From contig CP104793.1 of NCBI GenBank assembly GCA_025916135.1, positions 4,431,762-4,495,761 on the forward strand: a DNA stretch of 64,000 bases. Reading direction: 5' to 3'. The position numbers were made by a program, and so were the translations under genes. This stretch comes from Rhodobacteraceae bacterium D3-12. GTDB lineage: Bacteria > Pseudomonadota > Alphaproteobacteria > Rhodobacterales > Rhodobacteraceae. Shown in pieces: positions 16,814 through 25,338 of this stretch. Position 1 is the first letter of the stretch. Every line of letters starts with the position of its first letter. Under the pieces are notes generated by a model, which was not told where the DNA came from, did no database searches, and saw only the letters and a program-made list of their open reading frames with translations.

Positions 16814-17206
16814 ATGGATGGATCGCCGAAATTGGATGATCGGGTCGAGATCGTCTTTGCGCATCGTGACGAGATCGCCGAGGTGTTTTATTCGAAACTT
16901 TTTGTGGTGCTGCCGGAGGTGCAGACCTATTTGTTTCCAGATTTTGAGAAGCAGAAAAAGATGTTTGCGATGATGGTCACGATGTTGGCCAGATCCATCG
17001 AAGATACAAATGGGCTTGAGGAATACGCCGCTCAATTGGCGGCGGTGCACAGTCGGTTTGACATAACGCCGGAGCAGTTTCTTGTTGGCGGGGCCGTGCT
17101 TAAAACCTCGATCTCCGAAGTTTTGGGCAGCGCCATCACCTTGCGTGACCGGATAGATCTGAACCGGGCGGCGGACCGGATTATCACTGCGATGAAGTCA
17201 AAATAG
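16814..17206 (+). CDS. single-domain globin
   Basis: 130 residues from ATG 16814 (after GAGGGACGG). Reads like the globin part of flavohaemoglobins: VFYSKLFVVLPEVQTYLFPDFEKQKKMFAMMVTML (Tyr in the B-helix position, Gln at the E7-like position in FEKQKK), then LAAVHSRFDITPEQFLVGGAVLKTSISEVLG, where His78 is the likely proximal ligand. No reductase domain follows. It could bind O2 or NO in the cytosol; function unverified. An in-frame ATG lies upstream at 16754 but without a better ribosome site. Confidence 0.72.
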   Translation: MDGSPKLDDRVEIVFAHRDEIAEVFYSKLFVVLPEVQTYLFPDFEKQKKMFAMMVTMLARSIEDTNGLEEYAAQLAAVHSRFDITPEQFLVGGAVLKTSISEVLGSAITLRDRIDLNRAADRIITAMKSK

Positions 17207-17226
17207 CCTTTGGTGCGAGTATGAAA

Positions 17227-17255
17227 AACGCCCGGCAGAATGTCTGCCGGGCGTT
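17227..17255 (-). terminator. rho-independent terminator of the semialdehyde dehydrogenase gene
   Basis: Perfect 12-bp stem (17227-17238 with 17244-17255) with a 5-base loop. On the minus strand the stem is followed by TTTTTCAT, so it terminates the gene ending at 17295. It may also stop the convergent globin transcript. Confidence 0.8.
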
Positions 17256-17294
17256 GGAAGCTGGCCTTTTGGTGGGCCATTGCTGTGCTGGTGG

Positions 17295-18773
17295 TTAGAC
17301 CGCCATGCAAATGTATTTCATTTCGAGGAAGTCATCGAGGCCGTGGTGGCTGCCTTCGCGGCCAAGGCCGGATTGCTTGACGCCACCGAAGGGCGCAACC
17401 TCGGTCGAGATGATGCCGGTGTTGATGCCGACGATGCCGTATTCCAGTGCTTCGGCCACTTTGTAAACGCGGCTGAGATCCTTGGCGTAGAAATAGCTGG
17501 CGAGACCGAAGATTGTATCATTCGCCATGGCGATGACTTCGTCTTCGTCCTCGAATTTGAACAGCGGGGCCATAGGGCCGAATGTTTCGTCCTGTGCGAC
17601 CTGCATGTCTTGGGTGACGCCGGTGACAATCGTTGGCTGAAAGAAGGTGCCACCGAGATTGTGCTGGCTTCCGCCGAAGGCCACTTTGGCACCTTTGGAG
17701 ACGGCGTCGTCAATATGTTCGCGCACTTTGTCGACCGCGTCGCCATTGATCAGCGGACCGAAGGCGGTGTCTTCTTCGAGGCCGTCACCGACCTTCATAT
17801 CGGCGAGTTTGGCGCTGAGGCGTTTGGCGAATTCATCGTAGACGCCGGACTGAACATAGATGCGGTTGGCGCAGACGCAGGTTTGGCCGTTGTTGCGGAA
17901 TTTGCACATGATTGCACCGTCAACGGCGTCATCAAGATCGGCGTCATCGAACACGATGAAGGGGGCGTTGCCGCCGAGTTCCATCGAACATTTCATCACC
18001 TGATCAGCGGCCTGACGCAGCAGGATGCGCCCGACTTCGGTGGAGCCGGTGAAGGTGAGCTTGCGCACGATCGGGTTTTCGCAGAACTCCTTGCCCACTT
18101 CGGAGGAGCGGGAAGACGGCAGGATCGAGAGCACGCCGGCGGGGATGCCCGCGCGGGTTGCCAGCTCACCCAGAACCAGCGCCGAAAGCGGCGTTTCGGC
18201 GGCGGGGCGGGCAACCATGGCACAGCCAGCGGCGAGCGCCGGGCCGACCTTGCGGGTGATCATCGCGTTGGGGAAGTTCCAAGGCGTGATCGAGGCGCAA
18301 ACGCCGATTGGTTGCTTGATAACGGTGATGCGTTTGTCAGGCTGGTGGCCGGGGATCGTCTCGCCGTAGACGCGCTTGGCTTCCTCGGCGAAAAATTCGA
18401 TGAAGGACGCGCCATAGGCGATTTCGCCACGCGATTCCGCCAGCGGTTTGCCCATTTCAGCGGTGAGGATCTTGGCCAGATCCTCTTGGTGTTGCATCAT
18501 CAGGTCGAACCAGCGGCGCAGGATCGCGGCGCGTTCCTTGCCGGTCAGCTTTGCCCATTCTTTCTGCGCCACTTCGGCTTTGGCGACGGCGTCGGCCACC
18601 TGTGCGCGGCTGAGGTCGGCGACTGAGGTGATCACGTCGCCGCGCGCCGGGTTGATGACATCAAAGGTGGCTCCGCTTTCTCCGTCGACCCACTCACCGG
18701 CGATGTAGGCTTTGGTGCAAAGCAGGGAAGGATCATCGAGCAAGTCTTTGAGATTGGTGGTGGTATCTAGCAT
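17295..18773 (-). CDS. gabD: NAD(P)-dependent succinate-semialdehyde dehydrogenase
   Basis: 492 residues, full length. ITPWNFPNAMITRKVGPALAAGC, LTFTGSTEVGR, MELGGNAPFIVFDDADLD and NNGQTCVCANRIYVQ give the aldehyde-dehydrogenase Glu/Cys pair (ELGG and the Cys in GQTC). N-terminal KAYIAGEWVDGESGATFDVINPARGD and C-terminal VAPFGGVKQSGLGREGSHHGLDDFLEMKYICM match GabD. It oxidises succinate semialdehyde to succinate in the GABA or related pathways. No GABA transaminase is adjacent, so the substrate is taken from family likeness. Confidence 0.9.
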   Translation of the reverse strand: MLDTTTNLKDLLDDPSLLCTKAYIAGEWVDGESGATFDVINPARGDVITSVADLSRAQVADAVAKAEVAQKEWAKLTGKERAAILRRWFDLMMQHQEDLAKILTAEMGKPLAESRGEIAYGASFIEFFAEEAKRVYGETIPGHQPDKRITVIKQPIGVCASITPWNFPNAMITRKVGPALAAGCAMVARPAAETPLSALVLGELATRAGIPAGVLSILPSSRSSEVGKEFCENPIVRKLTFTGSTEVGRILLRQAADQVMKCSMELGGNAPFIVFDDADLDDAVDGAIMCKFRNNGQTCVCANRIYVQSGVYDEFAKRLSAKLADMKVGDGLEEDTAFGPLINGDAVDKVREHIDDAVSKGAKVAFGGSQHNLGGTFFQPTIVTGVTQDMQVAQDETFGPMAPLFKFEDEDEVIAMANDTIFGLASYFYAKDLSRVYKVAEALEYGIVGINTGIISTEVAPFGGVKQSGLGREGSHHGLDDFLEMKYICMAV

Positions 18774-18873
18774 GGCGAACCTCGGCTTTTTGATGCGGTG
18801 TTATTGAATTCTTCTCGCCAAGGGAAAGCACCCGAGGGTAGGATTGTCTAGGGCCAGATTGGGAGAAAGCGAC

Positions 18874-19665
18874 ATGGAACTGGATGATGCATATGCCAAT
18901 GGGGCGTATATTTCGGGGGCGGAGGCGTTCCCGGCGATGTGGCTTGAGGCGGCTCAGGGGTTTGCGAATGTGCAAAGCGCGGCGGACCGGTTTCGGGCGG
19001 GATTGCCCTATGGGCGCGGTGCGCGGGAGCGGTTTGATCTGGTGCTGCCAGAGGGGCGCGCGCGGGGCCTCGTGATGTTTGTGCATGGGGGGTATTGGCT
19101 TAAATTCGACAGAAGCTATTGGACGCATCTGGCGGCCGGGGCGCAGGCGCGGGGGTGGGCAGTGGCGATGCCGAGTTATGATTTATGCCCCTCCGTGCGG
19201 ATCAGCGAGATCACGCGGCAGATCGCGGCGGCGGTGCAGGTGAGCGCGGCGATGGTCGAAGGGCCGATCGTGCTGACCGGGCATTCGGCTGGTGGGCATC
19301 TGGTGGCGCGGATGTTGGAGCCGGGGATGTTGGAGCCGTCGGTGGCGGAGCGGTTGCAGAAGGTGGTGCCGATCTCTCCGGTGGCGGATTTGCGCCCGTT
19401 GCTGCGCACGTCGATGGCGGCAGAGTTGCGGCTGGATCAGGCGGAGGCGAAGGCGGAGAGCCCGGTGCTGATGCAGGAGCGGTTGGACGTGCCGGTGACG
19501 GCGTGGGTTGGGGGCGACGAGCGGCCTGCTTTTATTGAACAGGCGCAGTGGCTTGCCGAGGCGTGGGGCTGTGGATGTGTGGTGGCAGAGGGGCGGCACC
19601 ATTTCGATGTGATTGAGCCGTTGGAGATTGGCGATAGCGATCTGGTTGAGGCGTTGGTGGGGTAG
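18874..19665 (+). CDS. alpha/beta hydrolase, kynurenine formamidase-like
   Basis: 263 residues from ATG 18874 (ribosome site GGGAGAAAG). The oxyanion motif HGGYW (VMFVHGGYWLKFDRSYW) and nucleophile GHSAGGH are the hallmarks of the hormone-sensitive-lipase-like formamidases (arylformamidase), with the acid in the WVGGDERPAF region and the catalytic His in RHHFDVIEPL. Length fits the family. N-formylkynurenine is a likely but unproven substrate; other esters or amides remain possible. Confidence 0.75.
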   Translation: MELDDAYANGAYISGAEAFPAMWLEAAQGFANVQSAADRFRAGLPYGRGARERFDLVLPEGRARGLVMFVHGGYWLKFDRSYWTHLAAGAQARGWAVAMPSYDLCPSVRISEITRQIAAAVQVSAAMVEGPIVLTGHSAGGHLVARMLEPGMLEPSVAERLQKVVPISPVADLRPLLRTSMAAELRLDQAEAKAESPVLMQERLDVPVTAWVGGDERPAFIEQAQWLAEAWGCGCVVAEGRHHFDVIEPLEIGDSDLVEALVG

Positions 19666-19698
19666 GCACCGGCGTTGCGGTTATGAGGTGGGGGTTGG

Positions 19699-19872
19699 CC
19701 AGATTTGATGCGCACCTTTGGTGCGACACGCACAGGCTTAAGTGGGGGCCAGCCAGATTTGATGCGCACCTCCGGTGCGACACACACAGTTTAGAGTGGG
19801 GGCCAGCCCCCACACGCTGGAATAAGTGGGGGCCAGCCCCCACGCCCCCGGGATATTTCCAGTCAGATGAAG
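19699..19872 (+). repeat. tandem 54-bp repeats merging into dispersed repeat copy B
   Basis: Two direct units (starting at 19699 and 19753, 54 bp apart) each carry AGATTTGATGCGCACC...GGTGCGACAC, a short hairpin, and end in GTGGGGGCCAG. They are followed by two GTGGGGGCCAGCCCCCAC hairpins (from 19796) and the conserved CCCCCGGGATATTT...GATGAAG end. The array fills the 210-base gap between two convergent genes, and no coding sequence is seen there. Confidence 0.75.
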
Positions 19873-19875
19873 GGG

Positions 19876-20868
19876 TCAGAGAGCGGACCAACAGGGCACG
19901 ATGTCTGTCTTGGCCGGGGTGGCGTGGTAGACCGCGCGGGCGATGGCGCGGGCCATGACGATGGAGGCGGCGTGGCCGAGGGTGAGCGTGTCTGCGAGGG
20001 GCGCGTCCAGTGGTTTTGCGCCGGTGGACGCCGCGAAGATCGCATCGCCATCCATAGGGGTATGGGCTGGGAAAAGGGCGCGGGCGTAGCCGTCATGGGC
20101 GGCGGTGGCGAGGCGGGTGCATTGGGCCTGCGTGAGAGCGGCGTCGGTGGCGATGATGCCAATGGTGGTGTTGCTATGCTGGCCGAGCTTGCTGGGTGAG
20201 GCGTGCGGTTCTGGGTAGGTGGTGGCAGGGCCGAGGCCGCCGAATTCGTCACCTTGCTCGAAGGGGGCGGCCCAGAAGTGCCGCGTGTTGCCAACGGTGG
20301 CCGAGCCGAGCGCGTTGACCGCGACGAGCGCGCCGATGGTGTGGCCGGAGGGCAGGACCACGGAGGCAGAGCCGAGGCCGCCTTTGAGGTTGACCGTTCC
20401 GGCGCCGGTGCCGGCGCCGAAGCTGCCGAGGTCGAAGTCGGTGGCGGCGGCGGCAAGCGCCTGTTTTCCCAAAGTTTTGTAGGGGTTTTCGGGCCAGTCC
20501 TTGTTGCCGCCATTGGCGAGATCGAACAGAATTGCGCCGGGCACGATGGGCACGATGGCCCCGCCGCCTGCTGGGAAGCCGCGCCCCACAGCGCGCAGGG
20601 CGTCGGCGACGCCGGAGCAGGCATCAAGCCCAAAGGAAGAGCCGCCCGACAGCACCAGCGCATCGACCTTTTCGACCAGTTTGTCAGGCGCGAGCAGGTC
20701 GGTTTCGCGGGTGCCGGGAGCGCCACCCATGACGTTGACTCCGCAGGTTAACGATTCGTTACCCAAGAGAACGGTGCATCCCGTCTTGATGGTCGCGTCA
20801 GACGCATTGCCAACCGTTAATCCGGGGACGTCTGTTATGAGATTTCGGAAACCTAGTTTGGCCTGCAT
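19876..20868 (-). CDS. P1 family peptidase (DmpA / NylC-like N-terminal nucleophile hydrolase)
   Basis: 330 residues. NLITDVPGLTVGNASD, TVLLG, NVMGGAPGTRETDLL and LSGGSSFGLDACSGVADAL match the P1/S58 family. The autocleavage and nucleophile region is GQHSNTTIGIIATDAALT, where a Thr after NT becomes the new N-terminus, as in NylC and DmpA. Family members release N-terminal amino acids or cleave amide oligomers. It is convergent with the formamidase-like gene and divergent from creatinase across 162 bases. Confidence 0.85.
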   Translation of the reverse strand: MQAKLGFRNLITDVPGLTVGNASDATIKTGCTVLLGNESLTCGVNVMGGAPGTRETDLLAPDKLVEKVDALVLSGGSSFGLDACSGVADALRAVGRGFPAGGGAIVPIVPGAILFDLANGGNKDWPENPYKTLGKQALAAAATDFDLGSFGAGTGAGTVNLKGGLGSASVVLPSGHTIGALVAVNALGSATVGNTRHFWAAPFEQGDEFGGLGPATTYPEPHASPSKLGQHSNTTIGIIATDAALTQAQCTRLATAAHDGYARALFPAHTPMDGDAIFAASTGAKPLDAPLADTLTLGHAASIVMARAIARAVYHATPAKTDIVPCWSAL

Positions 20869-21030
20869 GATGATCTTTCCATGATTTGTTTAAATCTATC
20901 TTGCCAGAACGAGCGGGATGGGCAAGGAAGGAACGAAGGCCCGGAGCGATGGCGTCGCTCTGTATATGTGATGGGTCTTTGTCCCAACAGTCCTGAACGC
21001 CGGGATCTTCTTTGAGCCAAGGAGGTCAAA

Positions 21031-22239
21031 ATGACTGCACGCCCTGAATTCTATCGGTTTCACAATGGCGAGAAAGCCCGGCTTCAATTTGCCGAGACGG
21101 AGTATGCCAAGCGCATCAAACTGCTGCGGCGGAGTATGGACGACATGGGGGTGGGCGCGGCTGTGTTCACCTCGATGCATTGCATCTCGTATTATTCGGG
21201 CTTCACCTATTGTTCGTTCGGGCGGCCCTATGGGTTGGTTGTGACCGAGGATGAATGTGTCACCATCAGCGCAGGCATTGATGCGGGGCAGCCGTGGCGG
21301 CGCTGTTATGGCGACAATATCACCTATACCGACTGGCAACGTGACAACTTCTGGCGTGCGATTTTGAGCGTGACGGGGGAGGGGCAGGTGATCGGCTATG
21401 AGGCGGATCATCTGACGCTGGCGTTGCGTGACAAGCTTGAGGATTTTCTGAAACCCGTGGCGATGATGGATATGGCCCCGGCGGCGATGCGCCAGCGGTT
21501 GATGAAATCCAAGGCCGAGATTGCGTTGATCCGCGAGGGGGCAAGGGTGGCCGATGTGGGCGGCTATGCCATTCGAGAGGCTGTAAAAGAAGGGGTTCGC
21601 GAGATTGACGTGGCCATGGCCGGGCGCGATGCGATGGAGGTGGAGATTGCGCGGGCGTTTCCCGATGCGGAGTATCGCGACACATGGGTTTGGTTTCAGA
21701 GCGGGCTTAACACTGACGGGGCACATAACCCGGTGACGGGGCGGGTTTTGCAGCGGGGGGATATTCTTTCGCTCAATACGTTTCCGATGATTTCGGGCTA
21801 TTACACCGCGTTGGAGCGCACGATGTTTGTGGGCGAGGTGGATGACGCCTCGCTGGCGATCTGGGAGGCCAATGTGGCGGCGCATGAATATGGTATGAGC
21901 CTGCTGAAACCCGGCGTGAGCTGTGCCGAGGTGACCCATGCGATCAACGGTTTTTTCGAGGAGCGGGATCTGCTGCAATATCGCACGTTCGGGTATGGGC
22001 ATTCCTTTGGCGTGCTGAGCCATTATTACGGGCGCGAGGCGGGGTTGGAGCTGCGCGAGGATGTCGACACGGTGTTGCATCCCGGCATGGTGATTTCGAT
22101 GGAGCCGATGTTGACCGTTCCGCAGGGGCAGGCGGGCGCCGGGGGGTACCGCGAGCATGATATTCTGATCATCAAGGATGATGGGAATGAGAACATCACC
22201 GGCTATCCCTATGGCCCGGCGTTCAACGTGGTTGCATGA
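21031..22239 (+). CDS. creatinase (creatine amidinohydrolase)
   Basis: 402 residues, the length of Pseudomonas creatinase. Stretches IFTS-like AVFTSMHCISYYSGFTYCSFGRP, IDAGQPWRRC, YTDWQRDN, TWVWFQSGLNTDGAHNPVTGRVL (catalytic His in GAHNP), SLNTFPMISGYYTALERTMF, LLQYRTFGYGHSFG and LSHYYGREAGLELREDVDTVLHPGMVISMEPM closely follow creatinase. It is a metal-free pita-bread (M24) enzyme that hydrolyses creatine to sarcosine and urea. The ribosome site AAGGAGG is strong. No sarcosine oxidase or creatininase is adjacent. Confidence 0.9.
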   Translation: MTARPEFYRFHNGEKARLQFAETEYAKRIKLLRRSMDDMGVGAAVFTSMHCISYYSGFTYCSFGRPYGLVVTEDECVTISAGIDAGQPWRRCYGDNITYTDWQRDNFWRAILSVTGEGQVIGYEADHLTLALRDKLEDFLKPVAMMDMAPAAMRQRLMKSKAEIALIREGARVADVGGYAIREAVKEGVREIDVAMAGRDAMEVEIARAFPDAEYRDTWVWFQSGLNTDGAHNPVTGRVLQRGDILSLNTFPMISGYYTALERTMFVGEVDDASLAIWEANVAAHEYGMSLLKPGVSCAEVTHAINGFFEERDLLQYRTFGYGHSFGVLSHYYGREAGLELREDVDTVLHPGMVISMEPMLTVPQGQAGAGGYREHDILIIKDDGNENITGYPYGPAFNVVA

Positions 22240-22396
22240 GTGGAACGCATAGGTCGGTGGGGTAAGGATTAACCTTTGTGCTATGAAAAAGGGGGTGACT
22301 CCCGGCTGACATTCGGCTGACTCCCGGCTGCCGGGTTTTGGGCGGGGGGCGTTAATCTTGAGTTAAATGGTGGTTAAGAGGGGGGTGTGGTGGGGC

Positions 22397-22560
22397 GCCC
22401 GGAACAAGGCCGAAGGCCGCCGGGCCATCGTCAGCCCCTCCCTCGGGCTGACGATTGGGTTGAGTTCGTGAGCGATGGTTACTGTGGGAAGACGGAGCTG
22501 GCATAAAGCGCCTTGAAACCGATGTTGGATCGTCATCCCGGGGCTGACGATGGCCCGGCT
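22397..22560. repeat. structured repeat with 20-bp inverted termini, copy 1 (left of the six-gene operon)
   Basis: Contains GCCGGGCCATCGTCAGCCCC at 22419-22438 and its exact reverse complement at 22540-22559, with an internal 11-bp hairpin (ATCGTCAGCCC and GGGCTGACGAT) around 22426-22454. A second copy with matching blocks lies at 29786. A partial third right end is at 22683-22703. It looks like a miniature mobile or REP-type element; no transposase or coding capacity was seen. Confidence 0.7.
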
Positions 22561-22682
22561 ATCCGCTAGGTGTCGGGCCGGTCACCGGTGTTTGGATGAT
22601 GTTTGGGAACAGTTAACTGGCTTTCTGCGGAAAACTCTTGCTGGTAAAAATTGCCTTGGAGCCTGCGTTTGAACGACTTGCC

Positions 22683-22703
22683 GGGGCTGACGATGGCCCG
22701 GCT
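22683..22703. repeat. partial copy (right end) of the inverted-terminus repeat
   Basis: GGGGCTGACGATGGCCCGGC plus one base matches the right terminus of the structured repeat at 22540. No matching left terminus was seen nearby, so it is a remnant. Confidence 0.6.
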
Positions 22704-22890
22704 TGGGGCTGCCTTGGCATTGTGCCATCGCTCGCTTTGGCGGGTGAATGGCACCCCCGCCGCGCCCTTTCCCCCTTCCCTTTGGCCTGTGCATTTGCAA
22801 CACTTTGCGCAAATTGAGGGAATGGTGGATGTAAATCGGATTAACACTCCCCATATCCATCCCAACGTATTGACGAGAAAGGTGTAATGA

Positions 22891-23967
22891 ATGGCAAATT
22901 TTGAAGCGCAGGTAATGGAATCGCAAAAGCAGGTGGCAGAGGCGCAAAGCAAGATTGCCGAACTGACCAGCCGGATCGAAACCGCGCGGCAAAAGATGAA
23001 AAGCGGCGATGACATTGCGATTGATATCGAGAATGCCTCGTTGGACGATGTTCATGCCCATACCGATTTGATGAATGCCAACATTGCCGAGCTTATCATG
23101 GGGCTGGATGATGTGACGTCGGCGTTTTCCAAAGACTTTGACGAAATGCGCAGCAAAACCGGTTGGGAAAGCTTTGTCGGCATCTTTTCCTCGGCCAAGG
23201 CGGACAGCATGCGCGAGGAGCGGATGCGCGGGGCGTCGATTGACGACAAGTTGCAGGATCTGATTTCCAAGTCGGACGTGATCACCAAGCTGTTGCAGAA
23301 CCAGCTGGATGTTTTGAACACCCAGAAGACGCAGGTGGAAACCAACCTGTCAGAAACGCTGGACGAGCGGGAAGTGACCGTGGGCGAGTTGGAAAGCGTG
23401 CGGGCCGAGATTTTTGCGATGGACCCCAAGATCATCGAGCTGGAAAACAAGATTTCGGTGGAGCAGGACGCGGCGGCGCGCACCAAGCTGGAGACCGAGC
23501 TGGCCGAGTTGAACGCGAAATACAACGAGATGGTTCAGGACGAGCAAGTGAAGCTGTCCAAGAGCCAAACGCTGGAGCGGTATATCGAGAAGGGCAAGAC
23601 TTGGATCGACTCGTTGCAGAACCAAGCGGCGACGCAGATGGTTTTGATCAACAAGCTGCAGACGGACACCAAGCAGCGGGTTGTTCTGTATGACGCTTTG
23701 ACCAAATCGCTCAAGACTGCGCAGCAGCAGGATGTGGCGCATAGGATCAACGAGATCGGGGTCGAGACGGACAAGGAAGCGCAGGCGTCGATGGCGGCGA
23801 TTGGCACGGCGACCAACCAGCGGATGGCCGACATGATGGAAGCGCATGAGGGCCATATGGTGTTCGCGCGCGAGGTTCTGGAACAGAAGGCCAAGGCGGA
23901 CGAACGCTTTGCCCGCCGGTTCGCCCAGATTGTCGAGAAGCACGACAAGAACCTTTACGGGGAATGA
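22891..23967 (+). CDS. coiled-coil protein of unknown function, first gene of the six-gene operon
   Basis: 358 residues, no signal peptide or membrane segment, very rich in charged residues and Gln. Long heptad-like coiled coils are visible at about 1-35 and 125-240, with a central GWESFVGIFSSAKADSMREERMRGASIDDKL segment. The overall pattern (helical bundle, late YIEKGKTWIDSLQNQAATQMVLINKL) recalls TelA-type toxic-anion-resistance proteins, but only loosely; the match is not claimed. The start codon ATG at 22891 follows AAGGTGTAATG. It leads the operon with the AAA+ ATPase and may be its partner or substrate (inference). Confidence 0.75.
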   Translation: MANFEAQVMESQKQVAEAQSKIAELTSRIETARQKMKSGDDIAIDIENASLDDVHAHTDLMNANIAELIMGLDDVTSAFSKDFDEMRSKTGWESFVGIFSSAKADSMREERMRGASIDDKLQDLISKSDVITKLLQNQLDVLNTQKTQVETNLSETLDEREVTVGELESVRAEIFAMDPKIIELENKISVEQDAAARTKLETELAELNAKYNEMVQDEQVKLSKSQTLERYIEKGKTWIDSLQNQAATQMVLINKLQTDTKQRVVLYDALTKSLKTAQQQDVAHRINEIGVETDKEAQASMAAIGTATNQRMADMMEAHEGHMVFAREVLEQKAKADERFARRFAQIVEKHDKNLYGE

Positions 23968-24108
23968 TTGAGCGCATGCGTATGACCGCGGCCACCGCCC
24001 GGTGTGAAAGGCCGGGCCGCGCCTGCCTGCCCCCGGCAGGCGCTTTCAGCGCCCGCCCAGGCAGGCGCTGCCCTCTGCGCGAAACGCGACCATGCCGGGG
24101 AGTGCCTG
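23968..24108 (+). repeat. palindrome-rich gap in the six-gene operon
   Basis: This 141-base gap holds GCCTGCC and three or more GGCAGGC copies that can pair (24021-24027 with 24035-24041 or 24060-24066). It has no gene. It may act as an intercistronic RNA structure. Confidence 0.5.
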
Positions 24109-25266
24109 ATGCCGGAGAATGATCTTACCGAAGATCGCCGCGATGACATCACGCTGGACCGCGATCATGTGGGCCTGAAGGACACGTTTGCCAGTCGCCG
24201 GTATTTCAAGAAGTTCGAGCGGATTACCCAGCATCTGACCCGCGTGGCGGCGCAGATGCAGGCCGAGGGGCAATTGAGCGAGCGCGAGGTCAAGGTATTG
24301 ACGCGCTATGTCGTTGCGATTGGCTATACGTTTAAAGCTTTAAGCATGAAATACCTGATGGCCGGGCGCGACACGGGGCGGCATTTCGGGGCGTTGGAGA
24401 TGGACCGCGTCGAGAGCGGCTTTCCGGTGTTTCAGGAATTGCTGGTGATGGCCAATGATGCGGCGCAGGCGGCGCGGCATCTGGAGAATATGCCGAGCGA
24501 GAGTGCCTTGAAGGATCAGATGGTTCGGATGATCCTTGGCGAGCAAGCCCTGCCGACCAAGCTGCAATATGCGCTGAGTCAGCGGCTGTATTATCAGGAG
24601 TTGCTGAAAGGCGATCTGTTCTGGGCGCGCAATGATCCCGAGATTACATGGCTGAGCGGGGAAAGCCCGCGGACGACGTTCTTGGTGCATTGGGCGGTGT
24701 ATGACAGTCAGGTCAACCTGCCGACCGTGTATCTGATGGAGGTGGAGGACACCGGGCGCACGGCTTTGCCGCTGGATGAGCGGCGCTGGCCGGAGGTGCA
24801 GGCGCATCTGATGGCGCAGTCGGTGGACGGGTTGAAGCTTGTCACGATTGCGCGCGGGTTTGACGAGGATTTCGACGATCTGCATCCCAAGCGGTTGCGG
24901 CGGTTCCATGTGGGGCCGATGTATTCGCATGCTTATACCCAGCAGAGCGGCCCGTTGCGCGAGGTGTTGCGCGATGCGCGCGCACCGGACGGGCAGGACT
25001 GGGCCTTGGCCTGGACGCTTGAGGAGTTGGAGAGCGAACGGGTGACCGAAGTACGCTCGGGCTGGTTTTCGACGGTGGAGCGGCAGGTGTTTGCGCTTGA
25101 CCCGTTCAGCGGGCGGGGTGTGGACACCGGGGCGACGCGCACGGAGCGGGCGATTATCCTGCCGCAGCGTCCCTATCAGGTGTTGGAAGAGAAGCGCCCG
25201 CCGGGATTTTCAACTGTGCGCAAGTTTGTGGTGAGCGCCGGTGGCCGGGTGTTGAGTTACCGGTGA
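24109..25266 (+). CDS. protein of unknown function, second gene of the six-gene operon
   Basis: 385 residues from ATG 24109 (MPENDLTEDRRDD; upstream in-frame codons fall in the palindromic gap and are unlikely). Soluble, no recognised domain. Visible features are an N-terminal helical region (FKKFERITQHLTRVAAQMQAEGQLSEREVKVLTRYVVAIGYTFKAL), a middle alpha/beta part with TFLVHWAVYDSQVNLPTVYLMEVEDTG, and a C-terminal part with RPYQVLEEKRPPGFSTVRKFVVSAGGRVLSYR. Its place between the coiled-coil protein and the ATPase suggests a shared complex. Function is not known. Confidence 0.75.
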   Translation: MPENDLTEDRRDDITLDRDHVGLKDTFASRRYFKKFERITQHLTRVAAQMQAEGQLSEREVKVLTRYVVAIGYTFKALSMKYLMAGRDTGRHFGALEMDRVESGFPVFQELLVMANDAAQAARHLENMPSESALKDQMVRMILGEQALPTKLQYALSQRLYYQELLKGDLFWARNDPEITWLSGESPRTTFLVHWAVYDSQVNLPTVYLMEVEDTGRTALPLDERRWPEVQAHLMAQSVDGLKLVTIARGFDEDFDDLHPKRLRRFHVGPMYSHAYTQQSGPLREVLRDARAPDGQDWALAWTLEELESERVTEVRSGWFSTVERQVFALDPFSGRGVDTGATRTERAIILPQRPYQVLEEKRPPGFSTVRKFVVSAGGRVLSYR

Positions 25267-25270
25267 GGAC

Positions 25271-25325
25271 GAATTTTCACGAAAATTCGGTGCCTCCGGC
25301 GGGAGTATTTCGAGCAAGATGAAAG
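25271..25325 (+). repeat. dispersed repeat copy C with AT-rich hairpin
   Basis: GAATTTTC-AC-GAAAATTC (25271-25288) is a perfect 8-bp hairpin, followed by CCTCCGGCGGGAGTATTT and CAAGATGAAAG (25293-25325), the conserved core of the dispersed repeat. It sits between the second gene and the ATPase gene. Confidence 0.65.
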
Positions 25326-25338
25326 GCGGATTTGACGT

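Larger units (their letters stand above)
22240..22890. other. 651-base gene-free gap with structured repeats
   Basis: No supported gene was found in this stretch. It contains one complete repeat unit with 20-bp inverted ends (22397-22560), a partial one ending at about 22703, a run of G/C-rich imperfect hairpins before them (22290-22350), and at the right end the presumed promoter and leader of the six-gene operon. Confidence 0.7.

Noticed and set aside
22891..23967. Assignment of the coiled-coil protein as TelA
   Set aside because: The likeness is limited to helical composition; no sequence motif supports the family name.
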